A stretch of DNA of 64,000 nt, from assembly GCA_947304115.1 (NCBI GenBank), contig CAMZAE010000006.1, positions 1-64,000 on the forward strand, in the 5' to 3' direction. A model generated the notes under the pieces. The model had not been told where the DNA came from. It did no database searches and was given only the letters and a program-made list of their open reading frames with translations. The stretch is from an uncultured Prevotellaceae bacterium (lineage in GTDB: Bacteria; Bacteroidota; Bacteroidia; Bacteroidales; Bacteroidaceae). Position 1 is the stretch's first letter. Each line of letters begins with the position of its first letter. The position numbers and the translations under genes are program-made. Below are positions 25,626-34,715 of the stretch, piece by piece.

Positions 25626-28619
25626 TTACTGTGCTGTGAAGCTGGTTACGGATGTTATGCCGGTGGCGGTGCTGCCCAGATAGAAGCCGTGCCATGCGGT
25701 GGTGGCATCGGTGGGAGCCGTCTGGGAATACTTCACATTGTAACTGCTGCCCTTGACCATACCTGTTGCGGTGAAGAAGGCGAGGTTGCTGCTGCACGAA
25801 GCCTCGAAGCTGTAGGTGACGAGGTTGTTGCCGCTGGCGTCGGAAAGCGTGTAGTAGCGTCCTGTGCTGTAGCTGATGCTGGAAGTGCTGAAATAGTAGC
25901 CCTGGGCTGCACCAGAGATTGAACTGCTGCTGGAGCCGCCACCCTGGGCACCGCCGGCACTGATGCCGATGCCTGTGCCGGTAATTTGGATATAGGAATT
26001 GTTGTCGCAATCGAAACCTTCCTCCGGACTTCCCTGTGTCGTGTAGGCAAAGACAGCACCACCCCCGATGGTGATGGCTCCGCTGCGGCCGGCATTGCTG
26101 TCAACAGCATCGTTGCCATAGCCATAGCAGACAGTGACACCGCCAGCAAAGTAGATATTGCCGGAGCTGTTGATGCAGTCGTCGTAGCATTTGAAGTAGT
26201 GCTTGCCGCCCTCGATGGTGACTGATGTCTTGGACTCCAGGCCTTCAGCGCCATCGGTGGAAGTATAGACTTCTGTCTCGCCACCAGAGATGGTAATGGC
26301 GCCTTGCACCTTGATACCCTTGGCAGAGCTGCCACTGGACTCCTGCCCAGGGAAGCCGCCGCCACCGGGGAAGCCACCGCCGCCACCACTGCTGGAGCTG
26401 CCTCCGAGCGAACTGCCCGTGGTGGTCACTTTCAGGGTTGGCCCGCTGCCGTCGCTCTTTCCCTGCGAATAGGTGCCTGCGCTCTTGATGCCCTTGCCGC
26501 CTGTGCCGGACATGGTGATGGTGATAGCGCCATCGTTAAAGGCTATGCTGTAATCGGCTTTGATGCCCTTGGCTGTGTAGCTGTCGTTGGTGCCTGTCTG
26601 CCCGTCACCGCTGTTGGTGATGGTAAGCGTGCCGCCATTGGTGATGACATTATCGGCCGAGATGCCTCTGCCTGCCGCACCGGTAACGGTGATGCCGACG
26701 CTGCCGCCGTTCTGCGTGAAGTCGTCGCATTTGATACCAGAGCTATAGGAGGCATCGCTGTTGATGACCTGCATGGCACCGCTGGGTTTCAGGGTGATGG
26801 TGCCACCGTCGATGGTGACGTTCTTCTTCGACTTGATGCTCTTGCTCATCGCGCCGCTGTTGGCGATGGTGATGGTGCCGGCTGCGATGGTCATGTCCAG
26901 GTCGGCCTTCATACCGATGGCATTGTAGGCCGTGCCGTTGTCCTCGCTGACATCGGATGTGCCGCCGTAGGTGCTGGTGACGTTGGAGAGCGAATAGGTT
27001 CGTGTCGTGCCGCTGGTCGTATAGCTGTTGGAGATGCTGTAGTAGATGTCCGTGCCTGAGGTCGGAGCAGAGAATGTGGCGGACTTGATGGTATAGGTCG
27101 TATTGCGGCTGGTGTAGTTGTCGCCCATGATGTAATAGGTGCCTGTGGCCCCGCCGAAGTCATAGTAGTAGAAGGTGACGGTAGAGTAGCCGGAGGATTT
27201 CGTTACAGTGTTGGTCAATGCAGTCACCATTGTGCCGTCGCTCTTGTAGAGGACAGGGTTCTTCCAGACGGTGCTACTGCTGCCACCGCCGCCAGGGAAG
27301 CCGCCGCCACCGCCAGGACCGCCGCCGCCCGATGTGGGCAGGCTGATATAGACTTTGTATGAGCCTGCGGGGGTGTCGTCGCCGCCGCTGGTCTCTGCCG
27401 TGCCGCCCTTGCCGTTGGCCTTGATGTCGATAACGGTGGTGGCTTCGCTTTCATCGATGGCGAGCGTGCCGTCGGTGCTGATACCCTTGCCGCCATCGGC
27501 AGTATTGGTGATGTTTATCTCGCCACCTGTGATGCTCATATTGCCCTCGGCCCTTATGCCAGTGGGATAGCTGATGTCGTCTTCCTCAACAATGATACTG
27601 CCCGTTTGTACGACGGTGATTGTGCCGCCGCTGATTTCCATTTCTGCCTTGCTCTTTAGTCCCTTGCATCCGTCGCCGCTGGTGTTGATGGTGATGCTGC
27701 CGCCGGTGATGGTCATCAGGCTGTCGCTCTTGATGGCATCGGTGCTGTTTTCGGTGACAGAGACATTCACTGTACCGCCGCGAAGCATGATTTGTCCGTC
27801 GAAATCCTCGTCTTCCTCTTGCGTTGCCTCGGCCTGTATGCCGTCGCCCTTTACGCCGCTGACGGTGACAGTGCTGCCGTTCATCTTGAAATACTGTCCG
27901 GCATGAATGCCGTCGCCTTCAGCACCCGTGACGGTGATGCCGCCAGTCGTTTTCTTCACGAGCATGTATTCCTTTGTCTTGATGGCATGGGTATAGTTGC
28001 CTTTCACGGTCAGGGTTCCGCCCAGGCTCACCTCCAGATGTCCCTTACAGTAGAGGGCGGCTTTCTGTCCGAGATTTTCCGACGTGTCTTCAAGATAATT
28101 GTCCGTTCCACCGAGCAATTCGAGGGCGATGCGTTTGCCGCACTTGATGTCGAGGGCCGCGCCCGTCGTGCTCTTCAGGCTGACTCCTGCCAAACGGATG
28201 CAGGCCTTGTACTCACCATTGTAGGTGAAGCTTCCCTCGTCGCTTTCGCCGCTCAGGACGAAGCACATCTCGCGGTCGGTGTTGGCATTCGTTAGGGTGA
28301 CTGCGGCACCGTTCACATCGGCAGTGATACCCTTGACGTTCTCTGGAGTGACCGTCGCTGCCGCGCCATTATAACTTATATATAATGTATCGGTCATCAC
28401 TTCAACCTCCGCAGGCTGCCTGAAGGTAATGCTGTCAATGTCGCTCACATTGAAGATGGTCTCGCCAATGCTTACTTTGTCATCGCCAAAGAGCATTTCG
28501 CCCACATCGAGCCTCGTATATTTGCCGTTCTTCCAGAAATAGAGGCCGTCAATCTCTGCGGCGGAAAGCGCAAGCAGACCTATGGTCATGCAAGCAAGAG
28601 CAAGTTTAATTGATTTCAT
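25626..28619 (-). CDS. Giant secreted beta-helix protein, Cthe_2159-type carbohydrate-binding family
   Basis: 997-aa exported protein (signal peptide ending near residue 20, MKSIKLALACMTIGLLALSA). An N-terminal domain carries YKACIRLAGVSLKSTTGAALDI, GKRIALELLGGTDNYLEDTS and GDGIHAGQYFKMNGSTVTV, the pattern of the Cthe_2159-type beta-helix family reported to bind acidic polysaccharide and calcium. Many GGxITI coils follow. Two Gly/Pro/Phe tracts (GGGGGFPGGGG, about residues 418-432 and 755-770) split the helix into blocks. The C-terminal ~90 residues resemble those of the lipoprotein at 30608. It begins 21 bases after the LytTR gene, as last gene of the operon. Confidence 0.8.
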   Translation of the reverse strand: MKSIKLALACMTIGLLALSAAEIDGLYFWKNGKYTRLDVGEMLFGDDKVSIGETIFNVSDIDSITFRQPAEVEVMTDTLYISYNGAAATVTPENVKGITADVNGAAVTLTNANTDREMCFVLSGESDEGSFTYNGEYKACIRLAGVSLKSTTGAALDIKCGKRIALELLGGTDNYLEDTSENLGQKAALYCKGHLEVSLGGTLTVKGNYTHAIKTKEYMLVKKTTGGITVTGAEGDGIHAGQYFKMNGSTVTVSGVKGDGIQAEATQEEDEDFDGQIMLRGGTVNVSVTENSTDAIKSDSLMTITGGSITINTSGDGCKGLKSKAEMEISGGTITVVQTGSIIVEEDDISYPTGIRAEGNMSITGGEINITNTADGGKGISTDGTLAIDESEATTVIDIKANGKGGTAETSGGDDTPAGSYKVYISLPTSGGGGPGGGGGFPGGGGSSSTVWKNPVLYKSDGTMVTALTNTVTKSSGYSTVTFYYYDFGGATGTYYIMGDNYTSRNTTYTIKSATFSAPTSGTDIYYSISNSYTTSGTTRTYSLSNVTSTYGGTSDVSEDNGTAYNAIGMKADLDMTIAAGTITIANSGAMSKSIKSKKNVTIDGGTITLKPSGAMQVINSDASYSSGIKCDDFTQNGGSVGITVTGAAGRGISADNVITNGGTLTITNSGDGQTGTNDSYTAKGIKADYSIAFNDGAITITMSGTGGKGIKSAGTYSQGKSDGSGPTLKVTTTGSSLGGSSSSGGGGGFPGGGGFPGQESSGSSAKGIKVQGAITISGGETEVYTSTDGAEGLESKTSVTIEGGKHYFKCYDDCINSSGNIYFAGGVTVCYGYGNDAVDSNAGRSGAITIGGGAVFAYTTQGSPEEGFDCDNNSYIQITGTGIGISAGGAQGGGSSSSSISGAAQGYYFSTSSISYSTGRYYTLSDASGNNLVTYSFEASCSSNLAFFTATGMVKGSSYNVKYSQTAPTDATTAWHGFYLGSTATGITSVTSFTAQ

Positions 28620-28640
28620 TTATGAAGGTTTTTTATGATA

Positions 28641-29393
28641 TTATTTCATCAAGACTTTTTTGTTCAGGTATTCGTTGAAGGCATCGCGGTAAAGGTCGCC
28701 AATGGGCAGGCACAGGTTCTCGTGCGGCGCTTTGCTGTCGGGCACATTCATAATGACATGCCCCTTGCCCACTTCCTTTATTTTCTTCAGGTTGATGATG
28801 TAGGAACGGTGTATGCGCATGAAATGCTGTGGCAGGTGCTCCTCAAGCTTTTTCATTGACAACAGGACGGTGACGGGCTTTGGACTGCCCGCAAGATGTA
28901 TGCGCAGGTATTCGCTCATGCCTTCGATATAGATGATGTCGGAAAGGCAGAGGTTGATGATGCGGTGCTCTGTCTTGACGAAGATTACATCATCTGAGTT
29001 TACCGATGAAACCGTATTTTTTTGTGACATCTGCCTCAACTCATATTGTGCCTTCACCTTCAAGGCGGCTCGCTGGAAATCTTCAAGGCTGAAGGGCTTG
29101 AGCAGATAGTCAACGGCATCGACCTTATAGCCTTCGATGGCATAGTCGCTATAGGCTGTGGTGAACACAACCAGCGGTGCGATGACCAGCGAGCGCACGA
29201 AGTCCATGCCATTGAGGTCCGGCATGTTGATGTCGATGAAGAGTGCGTCCGGCAGGTCTTCTTCCAATGCCTGTTTTGCCTCTGTCGCACTAAGGAACTG
29301 CCCGGCAAGCTCCAGGAAGGGAACCTTGCTGATGTAAGTGACAAGCTGTTGTAGCGCCAATGGCTCGTCGTCTATAGCGAAACACCTGATCAT
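28641..29393 (-). CDS. LytTR-family response regulator
   Basis: 250-aa regulator with a receiver domain and a LytTR DNA-binding domain. Acidic residues DD (8-9) and the phosphoacceptor D54 in FIDINMPDLNG are present, as are the TAYSDYAIEGY and LLKPF receiver motifs. LytTR starts near residue 140 (DVIFVKTEHRIINLCLSDIIYIEG) and carries MKKLEEHLPQHFMRIHRSYIINL. It is preceded by its kinase with a 44-base tandem-repeat spacer and followed by the giant beta-helix gene, which is its most likely target together with the lipoprotein at the head of the operon. Confidence 0.95.
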   Translation of the reverse strand: MIRCFAIDDEPLALQQLVTYISKVPFLELAGQFLSATEAKQALEEDLPDALFIDINMPDLNGMDFVRSLVIAPLVVFTTAYSDYAIEGYKVDAVDYLLKPFSLEDFQRAALKVKAQYELRQMSQKNTVSSVNSDDVIFVKTEHRIINLCLSDIIYIEGMSEYLRIHLAGSPKPVTVLLSMKKLEEHLPQHFMRIHRSYIINLKKIKEVGKGHVIMNVPDSKAPHENLCLPIGDLYRDAFNEYLNKKVLMK

Positions 29394-29397
29394 GGAA

Positions 29398-29452
29398 AAG
29401 GATTAAGGATTAAGGATTAGGGATTAAGGATTAAGGATTAGGGATTAAAGGG
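29398..29452. repeat. 7-bp tandem repeat at the kinase-regulator junction
   Basis: Seven to eight copies of GGATTAA (some GGATTAG). On the coding strand the kinase ends inside the repeat (TTT AAT CCC TAA) and the rest is the spacer before the LytTR ATG, so copy number would set the spacing between the two coding regions. Confidence 0.85.
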
Positions 29453-30550
29453 GATGCTCATGCTGACGCGATATTCTGATGCTGTCTTTTGGATGTCAAG
29501 CGTATAATTTTCTGGATAGAGGAGGTCAAGCCGCTGCCGGACGTTAGCCAGTCCCACACCGCCCTGATGTGTGTCGCCCTTTTGGACATGGGTGCTGTTG
29601 TTGCATGTGAAACAGATGCGCTGTGCCTCTATGTAGAGACGGATGTCTATGAACGAGTTGTGCTTGTAGCTTATGCCATGCTTGAATGCATTCTCGATGA
29701 ACGAGATGAAGAGCATGGGAGGTATCTCTGTCTCCGGAGTGTCGGTCGGGAAGCTGGCAGTAATGCGCACGCCGTCGGCATAGCGTATCTTCATCAGTTG
29801 GAGATAGTCGTTCATAAAAGCAATGTCACGCTGCAAGGGAACCGTTGGTTTCGCTCCTTCGTAGAGCACATAGCGCATCAGTCTCGACAGGTCAACGATG
29901 GTGGTCTTTGCCTTTGCCGCATCAATGTCGATGAGGGCGTGGATGTTGTTGAGCGTGTTCATAAAGAAATGCGGGTTCAGTTGGTAACGCAACCTCTCAA
30001 GCTGCTGCTCAAGATTACGGCTTTTCAGTTGTTGCATCTTCTTGTTGTCACGCTCGTTCTTGAAGTACAACTTGACGCCAAGGTTCATGCCCAGCAGAAA
30101 AACGATGACAAAAGTGTGGAGCATGTCGCCGTTCAACAGTCGTGCGGGCGGTTCGTGGTGTCCATCATGTGGTGGAACAGGATGATGCTCGAAGGGCTGC
30201 TCCATCATGGGCATCTGATGCCTTGGCGGTCTCTTTCCCATCGGCTTTCCTGGATGGAAAGAACATTGGACTGCCACGAAAAGTGCAACAAGCACCCCTG
30301 CCAAGAACAGGTAGCGGCCCCTTTTCTGCCGGTAGATAAGCAGAGGCGCCACAAGAAAGTTATGTATAAGGAAGATTACAAAATAGGCTGCAAACACCCT
30401 CCAGACGTCGAAGACAACGTCCCAGTTGAAACCAAAGCCCATGCTTTGGGAAGACTGGATGTACTCCCCCAGCAATGGAGCTACGAACATGATTATCCAT
30501 AGCGCCAAATAGATGATGTTCTCCTTAAGGTCCCGCTTTAGTGTCCGCAT
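29438..30550 (-). CDS. LytS/YehU-type sensor histidine kinase with a His/Met-rich periplasmic loop
   Basis: 370-aa kinase with four membrane helices (about 12-28, 48-72, 80-96, 145-162). The loop between helices three and four (about 97-140) should be periplasmic and holds seven His and four Met among many Pro, e.g. RHQMPMMEQPFEHHP and PHDGHHEPP. The cytoplasmic part has LRYQLNPHFFMNTLNNIHALI with the phosphoacceptor His and a C-terminal HATPase with FIENAFKHGISYK and GVGLANVRQRLDLLY. The loop looks like a transition-metal ligand set, so a copper- or nickel-like signal is a reasonable guess. The paired regulator follows. Confidence 0.92.
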   Translation of the reverse strand: MRTLKRDLKENIIYLALWIIMFVAPLLGEYIQSSQSMGFGFNWDVVFDVWRVFAAYFVIFLIHNFLVAPLLIYRQKRGRYLFLAGVLVALFVAVQCSFHPGKPMGKRPPRHQMPMMEQPFEHHPVPPHDGHHEPPARLLNGDMLHTFVIVFLLGMNLGVKLYFKNERDNKKMQQLKSRNLEQQLERLRYQLNPHFFMNTLNNIHALIDIDAAKAKTTIVDLSRLMRYVLYEGAKPTVPLQRDIAFMNDYLQLMKIRYADGVRITASFPTDTPETEIPPMLFISFIENAFKHGISYKHNSFIDIRLYIEAQRICFTCNNSTHVQKGDTHQGGVGLANVRQRLDLLYPENYTLDIQKTASEYRVSMSIPFNP

Positions 30551-30607
30551 CTTCTGTCTCCTACATAAAAACGTATCTTTCCGCCTTTTTATTGTTATGC
30601 CAGCACA

Positions 30608-32440
30608 TTAATGCCAGCCGCCTCCGGGCATTCCACCGCCAGGCATTCCGCCGCCCATTCCACCGCCTATTCCGCCAATGGTGCTGCCACAAGTGGAGTA
30701 CGGGCTGGAAAGCGAACTAATCGTTGCAGCGGACGAACCTTCAGACGAAATGCCGGCTACTGTCTTCAGGCCATACCAATCTGTTCCAGAGGCGGTGGCA
30801 CCACTAGTAATTGTATAGGAAGAGCCTTTGCTGAGGTTGGGCGAGGAGAACAGAAAGCAGGCTGTGCCGTCATACGACCTTTGCATGGTGAAGGCAAGGA
30901 TGTTGGCTGTGCTGCTCTTCAATGCCAGTGTCGTTCCGCTTGACACACTGCCACCATAGACGATGCTCGGCTGGGTTGACGAGGAGTAGGGATAAGTGGT
31001 TCCGCCACCCACACCGGCGAGCGTGCCGCCGCTGATGATAAGGCGGTATCCGCCCTCTTCATTGGCATCGACGCCACACTCCGGCGAAGAACTGCCGTAT
31101 GCCACAATGGTGCCGCCCTGAACATAGAGGTTGCCGTTTGAATCGATGCCGTCGTTGCCCGTTGCCCAGGCAAAGACTTCGCCGCCTTGCAGGTACATGT
31201 GGCTCTTTGAGTTGATGCCGTCATCTACAGAATAGACCGCTGTCTGACCGCCACTGACGGTAATGGTCGATTTGCTCTCTATGCCTTCCGAACCCTTGTC
31301 TCCCGTTGTCCGCACCATGATGTCGCCACCGTTGACGGCAATCTCACCGTCGGCCTTGATGCCCTTCGCCTTGCTGCTGGCACTGGAATAGGAATAGGTG
31401 CCGCCTGTGGTGAGGACTCGTACAGTGCCGCCATTGAAAGTTGCCAGCCCATCAACATTGATGCCTTTGCCGCCTGTACCTTTGCTCACGCAGTACAGGC
31501 TGCCGCCGTTCATCTCGAAGTCTGCATCACTTCCTATGCCAGCCGCTCCCTTTGTGTCGCGTTCCTCGGTGTCATACTCCCCGTTTCCTGTTGTAATGAG
31601 CGTGGTGCGTCCGCCATTGATGGCTACCAGCAGGTCTGACTTCATGCCCTTGGCGGCCTGTGCTGATGTCTCAACGTTTATGATGCCGCCGTTCACGATA
31701 ATCTCGTCGTTTGCCTTGATGCCGTGACCGGAGGTGCTGCATACATATATATTATTACCCGGGCGGAACTTTATGTAGTCGTCCGAGACGATTCCGTTCT
31801 TTGTGTTTGAGAAGACGCGGAGCTTTCCGCTGCCGCTGAACAGCAGTTCGCCTTCGCTAAAGAAAGTTCCCTTCTGATCCTCTTCGCTCTCGGCGTATGA
31901 TGTGCCGTCGGTCAGTGTGTTCACTGTCCCTTCTGTCAAGACGACGTAGGCACGCTTGCCGCTCTGCAGGTTGATGGCAGGGCCGTCGCTGTTGGTGATG
32001 GAAACGCCATTGAGTGTAAGTTGGTACTTCTTGTCGCTATACAGCTTGAACATACCTTCGCTGGTACTGCCGGAAAGCACATAGTTCACACCCTTGACAG
32101 AGGAAGTGACGACCACGTCTGCACCGTTCACCTCAATGCTAACGCCGTCGATTTCACCGCTCACTTCGGCACTCCCTCCATTGAAACTGATGCCAACGGT
32201 CGAGCCGAAGGTGTTGTTCTCAATGTAATCTTCGTCTGTCTCGTCAATGGTCTCTGCTTCGGAGAGTGTCGTTTCGTCAAGCGCAACGGTGAAAGAAGTG
32301 AGTTCGCCAAGCGAGGATTCTACTCCACCTCCTGTGGCATTCCCATTGTAATCATTCAATCCCAATGTCTCGTCTGAAACACATGCAGCAAAGACTATAG
32401 CCATAGCCATTATGCTAAAAAACCTGATGACATTTTCCAT
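30608..32440 (-). CDS. Surface lipoprotein of the Cthe_2159-type beta-helix family
   Basis: 610-aa lipoprotein. ATG 32440 gives a signal with lipobox FAAC (Cys about 20), so a longer upstream frame is not used. The body shares the family pattern with the giant protein downstream: KKYQLTLNGVSITNSDGPAINL, GKRAYVVLTEGTVNTLTDGT and repeated GGxINVETS/GIKADGEIAVNGGDI coils. The C-terminal tail is Gly/Met/Pro-rich (MGGGMPGGGMPGGGWH). It is the first gene of a four-gene operon, with a promoter at 32495-32526. Probably outer-membrane anchored; the Met-rich tail echoes the kinase loop. Confidence 0.82.
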   Translation of the reverse strand: MENVIRFFSIMAMAIVFAACVSDETLGLNDYNGNATGGGVESSLGELTSFTVALDETTLSEAETIDETDEDYIENNTFGSTVGISFNGGSAEVSGEIDGVSIEVNGADVVVTSSVKGVNYVLSGSTSEGMFKLYSDKKYQLTLNGVSITNSDGPAINLQSGKRAYVVLTEGTVNTLTDGTSYAESEEDQKGTFFSEGELLFSGSGKLRVFSNTKNGIVSDDYIKFRPGNNIYVCSTSGHGIKANDEIIVNGGIINVETSAQAAKGMKSDLLVAINGGRTTLITTGNGEYDTEERDTKGAAGIGSDADFEMNGGSLYCVSKGTGGKGINVDGLATFNGGTVRVLTTGGTYSYSSASSKAKGIKADGEIAVNGGDIMVRTTGDKGSEGIESKSTITVSGGQTAVYSVDDGINSKSHMYLQGGEVFAWATGNDGIDSNGNLYVQGGTIVAYGSSSPECGVDANEEGGYRLIISGGTLAGVGGGTTYPYSSSTQPSIVYGGSVSSGTTLALKSSTANILAFTMQRSYDGTACFLFSSPNLSKGSSYTITSGATASGTDWYGLKTVAGISSEGSSAATISSLSSPYSTCGSTIGGIGGGMGGGMPGGGMPGGGWH

Positions 32441-32494
32441 AACAGATGTCGTTTCTTTGATAGATAATGAGCCTTTCAATTCGTAAACTCGCAG

Positions 32495-32526
32495 CAAAGG
32501 TAGCGGAAAGACAAATTCCGTGCAAA
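32495..32526 (-). promoter_or_regulatory. Promoter of the lipoprotein-kinase-regulator-beta-helix operon
   Basis: On the minus strand TACCTTTG (32495-32502) with TTTG (32523-32526) at a 20-base spacing. The lipoprotein ATG is 55 bases downstream. Confidence 0.7.
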
Positions 32527-32685
32527 TCTTTTCAGCGAATGCCGCTTTTTCTTCAGCGAAGCACCCTTTTGTTTAGATTGTCTTACCTCACCAGAATATC
32601 GTTTTTTCCACACGCTATTCTTAAATTGCAGGCTGCATCAAAATGTTTTCTTTGTCAAACTGGCTCATAATTCGAGAAATTTATC

Positions 32686-32693
32686 TACCTTTG
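32686..32693 (+). promoter_or_regulatory. -7 element for dacB
   Basis: TACCTTTG ends 32 bases before the dacB ATG. No good -33 element is visible. Confidence 0.55.
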
Positions 32694-32725
32694 CAACCAA
32701 TAAAGCTGTTGTTCACTTGATAAAT

Positions 32726-34087
32726 ATGAGATACACAAAATATCTTCTTCTGCTTTTGCTGCTGGCTTCGTGCGCTTCGCAGCGTTCTGACCGCCATCGC
32801 AATCATAGAAATGTAGTGACACCAGATGCACCTGTTGCAATACCGGTGTCTGCACCTGTCGTGGAGGAAGAGGCAGAAGAGCCAGAACCTGTGGTCAGTG
32901 GACGTCCTTTGGTATCTCAGGTACATCGTGCTCCGCAGGGAACTTGGCAACACAAAAAGCAGCAAGCACTCGACTCGCTTTGCCAGTCTGCCATCTTTGA
33001 AACCACACAACTTGGTCTTTATGTTTATGACCTTACGGATGGAGAGCCGCTCTATGCCGTCAATGCTGCCCAAAGGATGCGTCCGGCATCTTGCCAGAAA
33101 CTGGTGACGGCTATTACAGCGTTGCACTTCCTTAAAGACAATTATAAGCTTCGCACAGATTTTCGTATCACAGGAAAAGTAAAGGCACGAGTCTTAGAGG
33201 GCGACCTGACTGTAGTTGGCGGCATGGATCCAATGGTGACAGGAGAAGAACTGCTTCAAGCCGCTGCATCTATCAGACAGCAGCAAGGCATCGACAGCAT
33301 CGCCGGAAATATCATCTATGACCTTTCTATGCGCGAAGACGCTCCCTACGGCTGGGGTTGGTGCTGGGACGACGACTATGGTCCGCTTTCCGCCTTGCTT
33401 GTCGATGGAAAGGACACTTTCGAGGAAAACTGGCTGAAGGCAATGAGAGAGGCAGGGATAAAAGCCAACTCCAAAAATGATGAGGGAAGAAACGCCCGAA
33501 AAGATAATAAAAGCCTCACTCCTCGTGGAGAGGGGGGAGGGGGGCAGATCTATTCCATCCGGCACGACATTGACGACCTGCTCATACCCATGATGAAGAA
33601 CAGCGACAACATCTGTGCCGAATGCCTCTTCTATCAGACAGCAGCCTCTACAGGAAAGAAAGGTGCCGGACGGAAACAGGCGGCACAACGCACAGAAGAA
33701 CTCCTGAAACGTATCGGACTCAACCCTGAACAATACAAAGTGGCGGACGGTAGCGGGTTGTCACTTTACAACTATGTTTCTGCCGAGATGCTCGTTTCTT
33801 TACTTGGCTATGCCTGGCGCACAGCATCAATAAAGGAACATCTGCTACCAAGCTTGCCTGTCGCAGGTTATGACGGCACTCTCCAAAAACGCATGACGGG
33901 TACAGAAGCCGAAGGTAATGTACGTGCCAAGACTGGCACCGTGACGGGCATCTCCTCGCTTGCAGGCTACCTCACAGCGGCCAATGGCCATACGCTTGCC
34001 TTCGCCATCATCAATCAAGGTGTGTCGTCAGCAGCCATAGGAAGAACCTTCCAGAACAAGGTCTGCCAGGAACTATGCAGTCATTAG
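32726..34087 (+). CDS. dacB: D-alanyl-D-alanine carboxypeptidase/endopeptidase (PBP4, S13 family)
   Basis: 453-aa lipoprotein (LLLASC, Cys 16) of the low-molecular-mass PBP4 family that trims or opens peptidoglycan crosslinks. The three penicillin-binding motifs are present: SxxK in RPASCQKLVTA, SDN in MKNSDNICAE, and KTG in VRAKTGTVTGISSLAG. ATG 32726 is favoured over a TTG three codons earlier. A repeat-encoded insert (about residues 262-274, LTPRGEGGGG) lies in the surface loop before the SDN motif. Stand-alone; the coiled-coil gene follows after 46 bases. Confidence 0.92.
   Translation: MRYTKYLLLLLLLASCASQRSDRHRNHRNVVTPDAPVAIPVSAPVVEEEAEEPEPVVSGRPLVSQVHRAPQGTWQHKKQQALDSLCQSAIFETTQLGLYVYDLTDGEPLYAVNAAQRMRPASCQKLVTAITALHFLKDNYKLRTDFRITGKVKARVLEGDLTVVGGMDPMVTGEELLQAAASIRQQQGIDSIAGNIIYDLSMREDAPYGWGWCWDDDYGPLSALLVDGKDTFEENWLKAMREAGIKANSKNDEGRNARKDNKSLTPRGEGGGGQIYSIRHDIDDLLIPMMKNSDNICAECLFYQTAASTGKKGAGRKQAAQRTEELLKRIGLNPEQYKVADGSGLSLYNYVSAEMLVSLLGYAWRTASIKEHLLPSLPVAGYDGTLQKRMTGTEAEGNVRAKTGTVTGISSLAGYLTAANGHTLAFAIINQGVSSAAIGRTFQNKVCQELCSH
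33511..33546. repeat. C/G-rich palindromic repeat inside dacB (family B)
   Basis: CTCCTCGTGGAG followed by a G-run resembles the CTCCTC...GAGG elements in gluQ (42478, 42889). It is read in frame as a Gly-rich loop. Confidence 0.65.
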
Positions 34088-34133
34088 CAATATAGAATTA
34101 AAATAGTTACAATAAATTAAAACAAAAGTTATT

Positions 34134-34715
34134 ATGAAAAAAGTATTTATTATGATGGCTATGGCCATTGTCTCCTTGCCTTCAATGGCACAAAGTATGG
34201 GCGACGGTAAGACGTGTCAAGAATGGAAGAACCATTACAGCAATCAAGTAAGTCGTCTGAAGTCAGAGCTTAGTACAATGAAAAAGCAGGCCAAGGCAAC
34301 AAACAACGCCGATGCCAAAAACGAAATCCACAAGGTTTCAAATGAACTGAAGAAGGCCAAGCACAATTTGAAAGTGGCAAAGAAAGCTGCCTCAGTGGAA
34401 AAGAGAGCCGACAAAAACTTCAACAAAGCACAGAGTAAGTCGTTCAAGTTAGAGTCTAAAAGCGCAAAGGCAAACAGAAAACTGACAAAAGCACAGTCCA
34501 AAGCCACAAAAGCCGAAGAGAAAGTGTCTAAGGCACAACTCAAATTACAGAAAGCAGAGCAGAAGCTTGAGGTTATAAACACAAACATAGACCTTCTGCA
34601 AAAGAACCTTGACAACCTTCAGAATGAAAGTAATTTGGCTAAAGAGGCTCTTGACAAAGCAAAGGATATAAAGGATAATGCCAAGAAACACCTCATCAAC
34701 AGCGTCTCAAAGTAA
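34134..34715 (+). CDS. Exported Lys-rich coiled-coil protein, unknown function
   Basis: 193-aa protein with a signal peptide (MKKVFIMMAMAIVSLPSMA-Q) and an almost wholly helical, Lys/Ala-rich coiled coil from about residue 35 to the end, with repeated KAQSKATKAEEKVSKAQLK-type heptads. No catalytic residues or family are recognised. It could be a periplasmic spacer, chaperone-like or nucleic-acid-binding protein. It ends immediately before the convergent trmH gene, with no space between the stop codons. Confidence 0.75.
   Translation: MKKVFIMMAMAIVSLPSMAQSMGDGKTCQEWKNHYSNQVSRLKSELSTMKKQAKATNNADAKNEIHKVSNELKKAKHNLKVAKKAASVEKRADKNFNKAQSKSFKLESKSAKANRKLTKAQSKATKAEEKVSKAQLKLQKAEQKLEVINTNIDLLQKNLDNLQNESNLAKEALDKAKDIKDNAKKHLINSVSK

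Noticed and set aside
26304-27059. 251-residue Ala/Gly/Val-rich frame antisense to the giant beta-helix gene
   Set aside because: Its composition follows from the repetitive GGxITI codons of the real gene on the other strand.
29489-30502. 337-residue frame antisense to the sensor kinase
   Set aside because: No domain, signal or promoter; the kinase motifs on the minus strand are clear.
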